A DNA stretch of 64,000 bases from Metallyticus violacea (Eukaryota; Arthropoda; Insecta; Mantodea; Metallyticidae). The notes beneath the pieces were generated by a model. The model worked only from the letters and a program-made list of their open reading frames with translations. It was not told the DNA's origin and did no database searches. A program made the position numbers and the translations under genes. Below, one piece after another: positions 1 to 13,610 of this stretch (position 1 is the first letter of the stretch; each line of letters begins with the position of its first letter). The DNA is taken from assembly GCA_030762175.1 (NCBI GenBank), contig CM060840.1, positions 41,625,501 through 41,689,500 of the forward strand. The letters are read 5' to 3'.

Positions 1-2897
1 TATGAATTGTGTTTCTCCCATTCCGCTTTATATTTAACACCATGGTTGAATGTGTAATGAAGATATATTTAAATGAACAATTAACAAATATATATTAATT
101 AATATATGTTTATAATTTTTATCTTGTTTAAGTTTAATTTCATTGTCACTCTCAAGAAGTTTGTCCACATTTTTAAACCATCTTTGTCCAACTTTCGCTA
201 AATAGCTTCCAGCCTTTTTATACCTGTGTGTGATCTTTAATTTAAAATGTTCCTACTTTTTAAATTCACCGATAAATTTACCCACTTTGCTAGAAAAAAC
301 TCTTCGCTACATGTTTTGGTTTTTTCACATTCCAAAATACAATGCCAAATATTACTCAATTCACCGCAAATTGGACATTTTTCTTTATAAGTTCCCTTTT
401 TTCCCCACTCTGGCATATCACTCTGGTTCTGAACATACTACCTCCTCTCTCCTTACTTTATCAAAGCTCTCAATACATGTTTCTCTCTAAAGTATTTTTA
501 TATTGAATATAATTTTAAAGAGTTTTATCATTAAAACTGGCCCATGATTCCTGTTTTTTTTTCCTTCATATTTTCCACTCCCACTCCCATATCTTTCAAA
601 ATGCTACTGTCATTATCTCTACGCTCATAATATATCTATATCTATTTCTTGAATTATTTTCTGCATTTTATTTACCCAGGTAATTAAATATACTCATTAT
701 CATTAAAGGTGCACACAGCACACGTTTAGAAAAAAAAATCCGTATAAATTTCTCCGTAAGTAGAACATAAACTAAAAGAACGATGTATGTGGGAAGTCAG
801 AAAAATTTGGTTAAATACAAACGAGCTTTCTGGAACCTAAATAAATCACAAGATTATTTTATGCCAGAAGTACCAATAATGACAAATACTCCATTTTGCA
901 TAAATAAATTAGATATTTATAAGTGGCACCTTCTGCCATAACTTTATATCTTTATACTTACGTATTAAACTTTTAATATTGCCTCCAAAAATATGTAGCA
1001 CATTAAAAAGAACTTCTACAAATCAACTTTCTCTTTTGTAGAATCAAGGGATAAGCTGCGTACTTCATCACAGTGAAATAAAACTGCAAATAGTTTCACA
1101 TTATCTCTGACTTTTTAGCGAAAATAATTTCGTTGTTTAAGTTTAAGTCGTACCCTTCTCCAGCTCTAATTCTCCTGGGCCACCAGTCGTCGAGGGCGAG
1201 GAAAAAAAAAACGTTTCTCACAACATTTCAGCAGAAACAATTTCCTCTCTTCTCCCTAGGGTTTTTTTCTCCTGTGAGGATGAAGGGAATGTACTATACG
1301 AATTGCTGGGAAAGAACTTCCTTTCCTCACTTGACTGGCAGCTCTAGAGATCTACTTAAATTCAAATTAGTTAGCGAGCTTGAGTGCTGTTAACGCCCAA
1401 ATCTTAATATTAGAAATGCAAATTGTTCCTTCAATTTTTTTTAATTTTAAAGAGGGATTAAATTCTTCACATATTGTGTTTCATACATAGTAATAGTAGA
1501 AAAAGTTGACATTCTCTTACATTACAAGACCGTATACGTGGATTCATCTTGGTATTTAACAGAGTATTAATAAAATCACAAAATCACACATTTTTTCATT
1601 ATTTTACTTCAAATGTTTCTTAAATAATAGGCAAAAGATATATTTTAATTATTGTAAACCTTGACAAAACAAATGTTACTTGTATATGTTTCTTTTTAAT
1701 ATTACTATAAGTAAAACTACTTTAACTAAAACTGTACATTAAATTAATTTTATCTATTATTACTACTAATGTCTATAATTTTGAAAATGTGACAAATAAT
1801 TAAAGAGGAAATCAGAAAAAAAGTCAAAGGATGGGTCTATCTAAATAGGATTCAAATCTAGTTCCTCGTTCACGTTCAACACAAGTTAAAAGCTACATAA
1901 ATCATTCCAGTTATTTTCAAATGAAAATAACTGAAGAAGTTGCATAAAATGGATAAGGAATAAATAACTATATTAAATATAAATTACAAATGGAAAATTT
2001 CTGGAAGAAGATATCCATTTGGTCACTTTCACATACACACACACACAAAAAGGACTTCCAATTTGCTCATTGATTTGTCTATAATGAAAAATAACGCTAT
2101 TATATGTTGATAAGTCAGTGTTAAAGGAAAATAGCTTTGAATGCCTTCAAAAGTTCTTCACGAACAAAGATCATAATTTTAACGCTTATTATCACAGTTT
2201 TCCATGGTTTTATAAAATCTCTAAAATCTGTGAATAATCATGCGACAGTGAGGCACTAAACAAAAGATAACTGATTTATCCTGCTATCAAAAAATTAACA
2301 AAACAATGATCCGCTTTTACACGATCCAGCACTATTCCGACCGTGCCAAAGAGACATGATCCACAACTTCCGTCCATTATTGTGCAATGCTATCTCTATC
2401 AATGCTAGTGGGACCTTCATTAGTCACAGATGAATTCTTTAGAAACTTAATGTTATGGCATTGAACCTAAACTCACTATCTCATATTGCTTGTATAAGAC
2501 CCCTCTACAGTTTCTGAAATTATTGCGGTGTAGTTCATCAACACCCTGGTTATACATGCAGGCACAGAATACGTTTACAGTTCTATTGAAACGCGTTAAT
2601 TAATATTCTAAATTAATAACTGAAACTAAAAATTACTTTGTGTAATATAAAATCTATGTTATTAAATTTCATAATAATTTTGTGTCTCTTTTAATTGCAG
2701 TTTTGATTAGTCCTGGCGAATGACCTTGTATCGATCTGCGCGAGACAATTCTAGGAAGTTTTTAGTGGGGATAACTTTTCAGCTGCATAAATGTAACAAT
2801 TGCAAGTGAGAAGGATGAGAGCGGACTGGTTGCAATAAAAATGTTTTCTCTTACAAGTGGCTACTATGACAGTTGATATCTTGAAAAAATATCTTGT
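1..2897. other. AT-rich non-coding stretch
   Basis: No gene recognised. Two 86-codon open frames on the plus strand (230-490 and 1133-1393) show no domain, no signal peptide and no codon pattern different from the surrounding AT-rich DNA. The sequence is long A/T runs with a short CA run near 2034-2047. It ends at the target-site duplication of the first family A SINE. Confidence 0.6.
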
Positions 2898-3213
2898 TGT
2901 TTATAACCTTTTTTTTTTATTGATTTATTTATGGACGCTCTTCATCTCAGGTCATCAGCGTCCCATTCAACTCAGGGCGTGAAACGGCCGACAATTTTTG
3001 CTCAGAGGCCTCTCTTTCAGGCTTGAGGTTCTTTTTCGTGCCGTAAATGTACGACACGGGACCCACGGCTTTACTTCCCTTCCGAAGGAAGCCATACTTA
3101 GGATTTTTACGCCCGAAAAAAATCCATCGGTCCTGGCCGGGTTCGAACCCGCGTTCTTGGGTATAGGAGGCAAGTATGGTAACCATTACACCACCAGGAC
3201 CGACTGTTTATAA
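2898..3213 (-). mobile_element. SINE family A copy 1, with target-site duplication
   Basis: This is a tRNA-derived SINE read on the minus strand. The head at its high-coordinate end contains an acceptor-like pair (GGTCCTGG and CCAGGACC) and a B-box GGTTCGAACCC near 3140-3150, followed by a unique body and an AT-rich tail at the low-coordinate end. The element itself spans 2907-3204. The 9-bp direct repeat TGTTTATAA lies on both sides (2898-2906 and 3205-3213), the mark of target-primed retroposition. SINEs carry an internal RNA polymerase III promoter and use LINE enzymes to move. Short open frames on both strands here (68-79 codons) are shadows of the repeat. It is the best-preserved copy in the window. 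Confidence 0.9.
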
Positions 3214-3337
3214 TCAAGAACACTTTAACTATATGATACATAAATGTATAATTATTTAAAATACACCACCAGGACCGACTGTTTATAATCAAGAACACTT
3301 TAACTATATGGTACATAAATGTATAATTATTTAAAAT
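3188..3337. repeat. 75-bp tandem duplication covering a SINE edge
   Basis: Two head-to-tail units of 75 bp (3188-3262 and 3263-3337) differ at one base (A at 3236, G at 3311). Each holds the last 17 bp of SINE A1, its target-site duplication and about 50 bp of flank. The duplication therefore arose after the SINE inserted, and the near-identity suggests it is recent. Confidence 0.93.
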
Positions 3338-5694
3338 ACTTTAAATGTGTGATGTTCCTGTTTACACTTTTAATAAATGCCTATTTTAATTATATTACTT
3401 TCTAGTTTCAGTATTTTAAGTACCTTTTTAACCAAAACAAATTTTGTACTTCTAGGCTCTGCTTGTAACATAGGAATAGAGCTTATTATAATCAGTTTTA
3501 AACAAGGTATCATTTTGTGCGTTTTGTGAAAGTATAGATACCACAATAAAAATAATATGGCGGCGACTCTTAACTTCCTTTTTCTTGTTGCACTTCCTCA
3601 ATAACTCAAATAACCTCAAAGTATTTTGTTAAAATTTTATAATGAACTCTTCTAAGAAACATAAATAGATACAACATTTTTCCAATATTTCTCTTGTTAA
3701 AATTCTAATTTATTATTTGTATCGACAATGGTCTATTTCCTAGTAAGAAATGTTAACCAGAAGCCTGCATGCAATAAAATAAAAATAACTGTTATATATT
3801 TTAATATATATTGTTGACAGACGCCTCATATTTTGAACAGAGAAATATGACTTACTATTAAATAGCACAATGGAAAAACAATGTGGAAGGGAAGTATATT
3901 GTTATCCTTCTCTTCAAGCTGCAGCGTTTCTTCTCCCGCTATCGTTTTTTATGACCCAATATTTTTGCTATAAGAGAAAACATTCTGTTACACTATCATA
4001 TTCCAATAGGCATTGCTGCATTGGAAGGGCTTTTCAATTAAAGGAAAATTGGGAAAAGAGGAACCTTAATGTGGTCAAATATGAATTGCATTGGGATATT
4101 TGATTCCCAGTTCAATTTTGGTAGTTCGTTATGCTTCTGATGTATTTCCAGCGCAAAGAAGAAAAAATCTAGTTAAATCCCACACGCATTTAATGGAACC
4201 AGATGGGTACGAAAGAACTAATATGACCAGCGCTCTGCGGAAGAGAAACAAGATGAAAAAGATAGCCGAGATAAACTTTGATATGTGTTCCCTGATATCC
4301 ATGTTGATATCAATGGCAGATTTTTGTTTGAAAAACGTAAATTAATGCTATATACGTGCGACTACATACACACGCATTCATAAAAAGGAATGTAAGCCAA
4401 TGCAGATAAATGTTTGAATAAAAATATGGGACCGCATACTCCGAAAGTCATCGGATTATGGGTACCTTCCTACATTTATTTTTGCTAGAATTGAATGATA
4501 ACAGAAAACAATAATAATTTTGCGAACCGTACGCAAATATCTGAATGTATGTCCTGCGGATTCATATTTGAATTCTTGAAATGGGATTATTTCTCTCTCT
4601 TGTATGGTATCGATAATTTTTGTCTACAGTTCTTTTTAATACCTCCGTGACTCATTGATCAGAAGCCTTATGCTAAAATGAAGGACATAGGCATCAAGGA
4701 ATGTCATATATGGACAATATAGTGCAATTATCACCAGTAATATCACAAGAGGGTCTGAGATTGCCGATAAATTCACGAACGTAGAGAGTGCAAAGCTCAG
4801 ATCCTTGAGTGATATTAATTAGGACTATTTCACGAATAAAATAAGAATTTAAATGTAATTTCCGTAAACTTGTCTTACAATATTGCAATAATTTTATATT
4901 TGCATTATGGATACTTAAACTTTTCAAGCATCTAGCAATAGATGCTGTTCGTTTGTCAGTAATGGCAATAAAGAGGAGCCAAATACGGATTTGGGACTAT
5001 TTCATTAATATAAAATTTGCGCACAGATCATTAATAGTTTTACAAAATGAAAACCTATCCATTCATAAGCCGTGAGAATGAAATAGACGAAAGTCCACTA
5101 TTACAATCGCTACCGTTCGATTCACTAATATCAACTGAGAAAAACAAAACAGAGAAAACATTTTACAATTCTGGACAACCTGTTTATTAAGATTTATAGT
5201 TGCTTAGGCAGAGATCGTTACATAATTTACAAAATGATTTCAGACTGTTTGTTGAATAAGCAAAAACAATTGCTTGATTGAATACACATTAAATTATTAA
5301 ATTTGCAATTACTAAAAATACAAAAAAGCGGTCAGAGATGCATGCTCAGGAATTATATAGTGGAGGTATAGAGTTGGCTACACAGTTCATAAGACAAGTG
5401 TCCGTTGCGTGATAAAACGAATTTGATAAAATTTTTGATAATTTCACTGAAATATCGGGTTGTGATTAGTCAAAATTGAAAATTTAGTTTCGTTTCATTA
5501 GTCGATTTTATGATGACATCATATAAGTGAAATAGTCACTAAAAATTTATCTGAAGAAATCGGCAGAAGATGTTAGGAGTGAAAAGAAAAGAAAGGGAGC
5601 CTTTTACAGGCAAGAGAATGCACCATTTTCTATTCAACAGAAATCAGAAATACTAGCGCACTTGTCCTTGTATAAGTCACTTTATATTACAATT
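3338..5694. other. AT-rich non-coding stretch
   Basis: No gene or repeat recognised. Open frames of 77-84 codons at 3870-4103 and 4091-4345 (plus) overlap each other in different frames and match no family I know. The rest is high-AT sequence with frequent stops. Confidence 0.55.
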
Positions 5695-5835
5695 TAGGGA
5701 GGTCTGGAATGGGGTTTACCCAGCCTTGTGATGTAACTGGGGAGCAATCTGAGGAAAAGATAGCATCCTTGGATCATGAAGGTCGTCAGATAGCGGCCGA
5801 TGGGTGCAATCTCAGAAACACATATTCATACTACA
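5695..5835 (+). mobile_element. SINE family C fragment (body only)
   Basis: The segment starting GGTCTGGAATGGGGTTTACC at 5701 aligns with the same part of copies C1 (near 14155), C2 (near 58972) and C3 (minus, near 43160). All share a 'ggtctggaac-ggggt-tacccagcc' core. The tRNA-derived head is missing, so this is a 5'-truncated or decayed copy. The 65-codon open frame through it (5709-5906) is a repeat shadow, not a gene. Confidence 0.65.
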
Positions 5836-8800
5836 CAGTAATTGGTCAAGAACCGTCCAGCAGAAACTACAAGTTTTGCGTTATCATGCAGGATTGTGAT
5901 GTGTGAAAAGTTAATAAGAATTACAATTTAATTCCATTTTCACACATTTATGTAGAAATATTAAATCCTATTAAATAACTACATGTTTTACATATCATAA
6001 ATTCTGGTAAAATGCGTTACTTTGAATTTTAATACTTAAGAAATATCACTAATGTTAATATATCTAAAAATATTGTTGTAAAAAGCTAATCTTATGATGT
6101 GAGCTACTATCAATAAGCAATGATTTCATAAGCATTTTAGTTATAAATTTACAAATGTGAAAATGCGATTCATACAACTGACTCATGACTACTATTTCGA
6201 TAGGTGTTTTATCATAATTTAATATACAGGGTGGGTTTTGAATATTATTATTAATATAATGAACTTGTATAGCATTAAATTTTGCTTGATTTATCTCAAC
6301 AACAATTCTTCCCTTGTCTAGTCAAATCTTGTTTCCTTGCAGCTGCATATGCTTCTTGTTTGGGCTGGTAGCACACAGTAGTAGGAGATCCTCTCAGAGC
6401 TGTCAGCTTTCAAAGCATACACAACCTTTCCACTAGCCAAACATGCCAGTGCTAAAGGAGAAAAGATATAGGATAAAGTGAGTACTTGAACTTCTTTCAC
6501 TCGATCCTTACTTAACAGAAACCTCACCTTCCATCTTGAGATGTCCATCAGAAATCTACCTCTCCCTGCATCTTTCGCTGCCCTCCCTTCGAAAGGAGAT
6601 GAATTAAGAATGAAAATAGGAAAAGTGAAGAGAGGCCGGAGAAAAATGCGGGAAAGAAGGAAGGAGAAGGGGAACATGAAGTGAAATAGGTAAAGTGCCT
6701 ACTCGAGTAGAGGTGTCAGAATAAAGAATGGGGGTAAAGGAAGGGACAGAAGGTGAATGTGAGTGGTTTTAAGCGGCGCGCACACATACACAAGAAGTTG
6801 AGACAACGCAATACCGGAAAATTCAGAATAAGAACACAAAGTAACGACAATGAAAATGTGCCATATTTTAAGATGGTTGATTGCGCAACTGGACAAGTTT
6901 TGATACTAACATTCTTTTTTGAATGAACAATTGCTTTTACGAAAATCTAATTGTTTTAATTTGCTTCTTTTACAATTTTACAAAATGTTATTTTCATCTA
7001 AGGATCTCGGATGAAGATGTAATTCCGTTTGGGCAGAAGGGACTTTTCCAGATGATAAGCAAAATAAGTTAGTGAGGGTAAAATACCAACTTGGATGTCG
7101 TTGACGCTTAAATATACATCCTTAGTTTAAAAAAAGAAGAAGAAAAAACAGTTGGATTGGAAAACATCGGAAGCAATTGCCAACGCTGGGTTTACAATGC
7201 TGCCTTCAGTTTCTGTTCAAGTTATAGCATAAACAGAAAATGTATTTGCTTGGACAGTGTGCTCCGATGATTAAGTGGACAAAAATATGTGTTAGTAATA
7301 ATAAAAATTACGTAAATTGGAATCTCGTTATTCTTGAACTTTTATCTGTTAGATTTTGCAAGTAAAATTAATTCTTAATATATGACAATACCAAATATTT
7401 TAATGGAAAACATATATTTGAATGTTAAGCATGTAAGTCATTTATGCTCAAACATAAATACGTAAATTAATAAGCTTTGCTTACAAAATAAATGCCACAT
7501 TTCTAAAACGAAAATACAAATTATCTTCACTTATTTTAAAAATAAATATTCATTTTCTATTTATTTTGAAAACAAAGCAAACTTTTCTTTTTTGTGTGTA
7601 AACATACATTCCTTAAAATTCAAACAAGTCTTTGTAATTTGAAGCTAAATTATCATGTGTGTATGCTAATCATTATTTTTATTTCCAAAAATAATTCACG
7701 CTTTTTTTTTTAATTCGAACTGCACTAGTTGTCATTGCTAGACACCTGCTTTTAGCCGTGAATCGAGCGCTGAGTAAACCATATTCTAAAAAATTAACAC
7801 TTCGAGAGTCTGCTATTTTTTAATCTCAGGGTGTATCCAGTAGCTTGAAAGTTTTAAAAAATTTATATGTCCTCATCGGAAATTATACGCATATCTCTAG
7901 CGGCGAACTTCATAAATAATTATATATTTGTAATTAACTATTCGAAATGTTGATTTAGTGACATGTAGCTTCTGCATAAGTATCACCAATAACTGCTTCA
8001 GAACGTTTCATTAAATGTCCGAGAAAAACTGGAACAAAAGATGAGCCTGCGTACTTAGCTGGGAAAGTATTCAACAGTCTAAATCTCATACGAGGTGCCA
8101 CTTTCGGCGGAATGCATTCATTTACTCAAGTGGTAAAGATAACGCGTAATAATCGTTTCTCCATTTATACGAGTTTAACAAACAGCAACATATTTGTGTA
8201 ATAGCTTCCCGTTGTGTCATAACTAAGGGATTTGATGCTCGGCAACATTGGTCCAGCCATAAAGTTCATTCGAAAAATCAAGATCTTATTCATATGTTGC
8301 ACATATTCATAATGATGCATTTAAGTTTCTTTAATATTAGCCAAAAGATCACCATTTCTCTATTACTGCTCTTCTCTATGCAGTACAAAAGCCATTACTC
8401 CTTCACGGATGACCTTGTGATGCTTTCTCCTACAGCTCTTGTGCATTCATGCAAAGGTCTAGAGCTCTTTTGTTTGGAAATCGGCCTTAATAGTTTCCAT
8501 TCGGTTCCCCAATACTGCTCACTTTCTCATGATTTCGATCTGTAAATCATTCCATGATCTACTGCCTTTTATTAAAATGCGATTAACTTCAGGAAACATT
8601 TCAGATGCATCTTCAGTTGTTCAATGGCCTATAGTGACATGGCAATTGAACCTCTTTTGGGAATAAAATAAAATATATCCGCAGTTGTGAATAGTTGTAC
8701 TGCAAAAATATGATAACTTTGCTTTATCTACTATTTATAGTGTAGTAGTTTGTTATACAAATCTATAACACTATGATACTGTTTAAATGCACGAAAAAGT

Positions 8801-8904
8801 TATTTTCTATAACGAAACTACGCTCAAAAGAAAAAGTATTAGTGTGTTTTCCTTACTAGCTCTTATCAAGATAACATTAAAGATATATAGTAAGGTTATT
8901 TGAG
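5836..8904. other. Non-coding stretch with a purine-rich segment
   Basis: No gene recognised. A minus-strand open frame of 119 codons (6318-6677) is one of the longest in the window, but it starts in a hydrophobic run created by the complement of a GA-rich tract at about 6590-6765. It shows no domain. An 83-codon frame at 8294-8545 is also unrecognised. The rest is AT-rich. Confidence 0.5.
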
Positions 8905-8985
8905 TTTTGGGCCGCCTGAGCGAGGCTGCTTACTGCATCTGCCTCAACCGGAAAGAGGAGATATAATCGGCGGGCCTTAAGTTAG
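8905..8985. mobile_element. Possible short SINE-body fragment
   Basis: About 80 bp of GC-richer sequence (beginning GGGCCGCCTGAGCGAGG) stands out from its AT-rich surroundings. It resembles, from memory, part of the body of SINEs in polyneopteran insects. No head, tail or duplication is visible, so the call is tentative. Confidence 0.3.
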
Positions 8986-10157
8986 TATTTCTATTTTAGT
9001 ATAAAACGATACTAATAATAATACACACTAATCTATGGTAATGGAGATTTGAACATTATGCTCCATAGAGGCAATACATTGCCGCCATATGCGCGAGAAA
9101 TTACTGTATTTTATCTAACTTTTCTTCCGTAAGAATGTGGCGGTTCGGAACATGTTTCTTGTCATTGAGAGATCATGTCTCTCTTAACTTTGTAACAAGT
9201 TGGCAAACAGTTTCTGTACCTGAAATACGGTTGCTATGATATTTAATTGCGAATCGTCTGACTGCTTCTCTGCAAGGATCCGTTTTCACATATGTATCAT
9301 AAAACCCTGTTCTTCAAGACTATTCATGTAGTGACATAACTAACGAAGTACAATTAGCACATAATTTACACAATAAAAGCAATGAGTAACCACGGTGGCA
9401 CCTACAAGCTGCTACCGGCACATGCGTTAGACGGTCTTGTCCACAGGCTTCTACAAGTACGCAGCCTCACTCTGTCAGTTGGTAACTCAAATAGCCTCAC
9501 TATATAACCTAGTAATACCGTAATAATGTAACAGAATTGTGGAATGATACAGCGACTGCTAAAGACAGGATATTCTGGAGCAACCGCATGAACTTCAATA
9601 CAAGGTTAACGAACTACTATGCGCTCTCTGGAAAAAATTAATATAGATGTGAGAAGCAAGAAAAGTAATTTTCGAGAAGGAAGACACAAGTGGATAATCA
9701 TGGCCACTCCTAGTTATATCGGTCTAGAAGATATATTACTAGATTTTCAGCCCTAGTCGTGTACTCGAAACCATAGATGTTTGGAAGAGTTCGAATCCCA
9801 ACAGTCCAAGGGGTTGCAAAGTTAAACCTTTCATCAGAGATTAGCTCTAAGAATATTTCAGTATTTACTTTAATGCTTTGTCTGTAACATTGCTTGCAAT
9901 TACAATCACAATTAGTACTTTGTTTTAACAGTGAGCCCAGCTTCTCTTGAACTTATCGCTAAACATATATGGGCCCCCACCCGGCACAATCACCGAATAC
10001 AACACAGTGTTTCATGTTGTATAACCTCTGAAAGTTACGGAAACCTTACCTCCTTGTGTCTTACATTATTGGAGGATTAAGCTATCACAGAAATTCGTTT
10101 AAGTGTGTTTTTATATTAAATATAGTAGAAAATGGAATGAAATATTTACTTTTCCAG
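8986..10157. other. Non-coding stretch
   Basis: No gene recognised. A GC-richer patch at about 9390-9480 and a B-box-like GAGTTCGAATCCC near 9790 may be relics of tRNA-derived repeats, but no A-box or element boundary can be placed. Confidence 0.5.
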
Positions 10158-10165
10158 ACTTTTTT

Positions 10166-10376
10166 TGAATATTTTAACGCCCGTTTTTATTACTGAGGCA
10201 CCACAGACGGTGGACACAGATGATACATGAGATGAAACGATAAAAAGGGAAAGGATGAGGAATGAGGAAAACCTGGAAAAAACCTCAGTTAGGGAGGACG
10301 ATCCTGGAGGGATTCGAACCTCAGACCTCCCGCTCACGAGTCAGCGCCTGAACGACCTCGTCCACCCATGGCGGTA
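10166..10376 (-). mobile_element. SINE family B copy 1
   Basis: Minus-strand tRNA-derived SINE. The head at the high-coordinate end (about 10305-10376) reads like a class II tRNA (Leu/Ser type): a GCGCTGACTCGTGAGCGGGA-like segment followed by B-box GGTTCGAATCC. The body carries the family B hallmarks: a 'tgaggcaccacagacggtgg' block near the tail and a 'cagttagggaggacg' block beside the head. A 7-bp repeat (ACTTTTT) on both sides may be the target-site duplication. The 63-codon minus frame here is a shadow. Confidence 0.85.
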
Positions 10377-13300
10377 CTTTTTAAGATGATATATTATAGT
10401 TGTATATGGCAGTTAATTCCTTCTTTTGTTAAAATGATAAAGTGCAGTAAGACAGTTTACCATGCTTTCAGTTTACAGCAATTTTTGAAAAAAATATTTT
10501 ATGGGAATATTATATCTAATGCTTGACATTTAAGCGTTGCTGCTAGTTGAATGCTAGTTGAAACTGTTGTGTATTTTCAAGCATTTCTGTTAACTCGCTT
10601 AAAATATTTCAGGCACTTATAATATTGAAGTAAAAGTGTTCCAAAATATGGAAATAGATATAAAAACAATTCAAATCATTTTATTCTTAGAAATAATTAT
10701 AGATTATATAAAATAAGTAAAATTACGCATTATGTGGTAGAGTTCAGTTGAAACATTTTGTTTAAAAATAATAGTTAATACCAACATTTATTATAGAGGC
10801 ATTCAAAATTAATAAATAAATAAATTACTTATTTTATTATAAAGTATCAAAGTAATCAATGAAAAATACCACATATTTTAATGAAACTGTAATATCTAAA
10901 AATGAATTCTTAAATCTACTAAAGCTTGATCTACTTAATTCTGGATTCTTTATAATTATGTGGTTACAAAACTTAGATAATCTTTTTATAATTGTACTGC
11001 AGTTATAAAATATTTGGGTTAATTTAATAAATGACACTCACTTTTAAAGTGGACACAATTCTTGTTAAAAACAGCACTAATTTCTTTTAGAAATTTATTG
11101 GAAAGCCCAAAGGTTTGTATAAACAGTTTTAATATACACTTAATATTAGATTAAGATTAGCCTTCGTAATGCCACCTGGTGCGATCATTAATAACTGACT
11201 ACAACCAGAGCTAAATAGATTAAGCGAATATAATCAGCATGCAGATAATAACGGAGGATTACGAATTTGTATATTGTTTTTCGCAGTCTATTACATATAT
11301 AGTCAATGCGTTTATTCCATTTTACGTGTTGGTTCATAATGTTCCCTAAATATTTAATAGATGTGCATAAACTTCAAGCGATTTGCAGAATTTGGCTATA
11401 GGCGTGAATAATTACGTTCCCATTGTCCAATGGAGTAATATTACTAAACCTAATCGTTATAGAGAATGGAATTAAAATAGTTTTTTAAATATTAAGGGAC
11501 AGTAAAGTTTTATCAACTCAATCTTTAATTATATTTATACTCTCGTTTGCATTTCTACAAATATCATTCCAGCTATCACTACTAAATATTACTATGGTGT
11601 ATTCTGCATATTCACTTATTGGGTTGGATTATTAGGTGCGGAGTGGGATACTTCGGTACTTCATCGCCCAATAGCTGGCCGTTTGTGCCTTCTTCAGGAG
11701 GAAGTGATGTAGTGGGGATAACAACATGTAGAACCTTCCGATTGGACCAATCAAAGAGGCACTAGGGGACTAGAAGTTCCATATTGACGACGAGATGAAA
11801 GACATGGTATATGGGTAGTTACAAAGTCAGTCAAAATATTTTTTTTCTAATGGAATTCAGGCATTAATGAAATGCTGGAACACCTGCATTGATAGGTGGA
11901 GACGTTGTTGAAAAATGAAGAAGTATTTTCAGTTCCAAATGTATATGTATACATTTTATGGACAAAAATATTAAGGTTACTTTTTGATTCAGCCTCGTAT
12001 CTTCGTAAGACAGGTTTTTGGCTTTTTAGTGTGCAGAATTTCTAACCAGCTTCGTCGTTTTCAAGGGAAAAAAATAAACAAATGAAACCTCGTGTAGTTT
12101 TGTCTAATTACGCTTTTAGGCAAAAATTGCAAAACATAAACATTTGTAATATCTTTTTTTTTGAAATAGAATACTTAGTTCTTACATTGCATTTCTAATG
12201 TATAAAATAAATAGCCCAAATTCTGTTAATTCAGGTTAATTTATTTCTGTTAATTCTCTAATTTATGTGTATTAAATGTGTTTAATGCACCTTTATGCTT
12301 AAATTGTGCGACCGTTAAAACTTTTGGAACAGCTTTTAACTTTTGTTCTTTCATTTAGTATGTCTTCCACCGCACTCATGGTGTTAAGATGTCTGTCATT
12401 CATAGCAATACGTTAAAGAAACATCTAACAACTTTTGCTTTTTATCTAAAGTTATAAACATCGTGAACACCTAATGCCAAAAGAGGAAATATGTATCCAA
12501 TATTTCGACGAAATCGATAACCTAGCAGCGGACCAAATATCCAATGATGTTCAAATATAGGATGTCTTATAACATCATCTCTTGCCAAAAATAACGCGAT
12601 ATCTAACTCTGTCAACATTCAATGGACTTTACTGCCGAATGCTTTTAGTACCAAATGTTCCCGCAAGGAATTTTATTGCCATATAATTCACGACGAGTGG
12701 GAAACATGAACTCTTAAGTAAAGGTCCTGGTATTTGCACCATTAGCATTCAATGTCGATTGCTTTGACGTCTGGAAAAATTAATTGTCGATACTAAAGTA
12801 CCCATTTTTATGCTTCAGATTATTTGAAAGCTTTTAAAATGTTCATCATTTTTGTTATTTTATTTGTCAATTTGTTTTTGTGCTTTAACTATGATGATAT
12901 GTGTATCATCCATTGCTGTAACTCTTCGGCCTGTAAAACCAGACGAATTTTAATCAAGAATTCCTTCCTGTGCACTTTGAGGGTCCAACGCCACATTGTA
13001 GGCAGCAGTTTCATAATCCTGAATAACTCTTTGTAGAACAATGTGTTTTAATACGGTTTTTCCTCCCAGTCTCTCTCTCTCTCTCCCTCTCAACCGGGCT
13101 TGAGATAATCTGCAGTTCATTGGCTCAAAGTGTGTTATATGGAAGAATATTATGCAGACAACTAGTAAACATGAAGATAAATGCATTTTGTAATAAACTT
13201 TTTATAGATGGTGGAATTAAGTGAAAAATATTTGAATTGTAATAAAAATAAAAGTAATACTACTGAAGATTTTATTATTGAAAAAGGAAGAATAATAAGA

Positions 13301-13610
13301 TTCTACAGCAAAATATATTAAACAGAAGAAAAACAAAAAATATAAAATAGGGAGAATTAAGGGAAAAGATACAAGAATGTAGAATATGAAAAATAAAATA
13401 TCGAGGAAAGGACAGAAATAGAGAATTAGTTGTCGAGTTACACTAATAGCACTGCACTATGAAAAAAAAGTTTGAAATAAAATATATGTTTATTGTAAAG
13501 TTTGTTTTAAGATTTACACAAATATGGGTTACGGGGTACAGTGTAGAAAAGCTCGTAGTGAATTAAAAAGAGGAAAGAAAAATAAAATCAGCAAATATGG
13601 TCTTTCTTAA
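10377..13610. other. AT-rich non-coding stretch
   Basis: No gene recognised. Open frames at 10837-11037 (minus), 12824-13036 (plus) and 12950-13186 (minus) are 66-78 codons and look like chance frames. The 12824 frame begins with a hydrophobic run rich in F, I, V and L, but it is T-rich DNA, shows no plausible cleavage site and has an overlapping minus-strand frame. A CT dinucleotide run lies near 13072-13090. Confidence 0.55.
11668..11745. mobile_element. Possible fragment related to SINE E body
   Basis: A 'tagctggccgtttgtgcc' segment followed about 10 bp later by 'gaggaagtgatg' resembles the tail-proximal part of the element at 15274-15687 ('ggctggccggttgtgcc' then 'gaggaagggatg'). Only short blocks are shared, so homology is uncertain. 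Confidence 0.3.

Noticed and set aside
2998..3213. SINE heads as functional tRNA genes
   Set aside because: Although the family A head can pair like an acceptor stem and has a B-box, the anticodon arm does not form a standard 5-bp stem with a 7-nt loop. The sequence also continues into a SINE body.
6318..6677. 119-codon minus frame as a gene or exon
   Set aside because: The N-terminal half is the complement of a GA-rich tract, and the C-terminal half matches no family I know. A single exon cannot be excluded.
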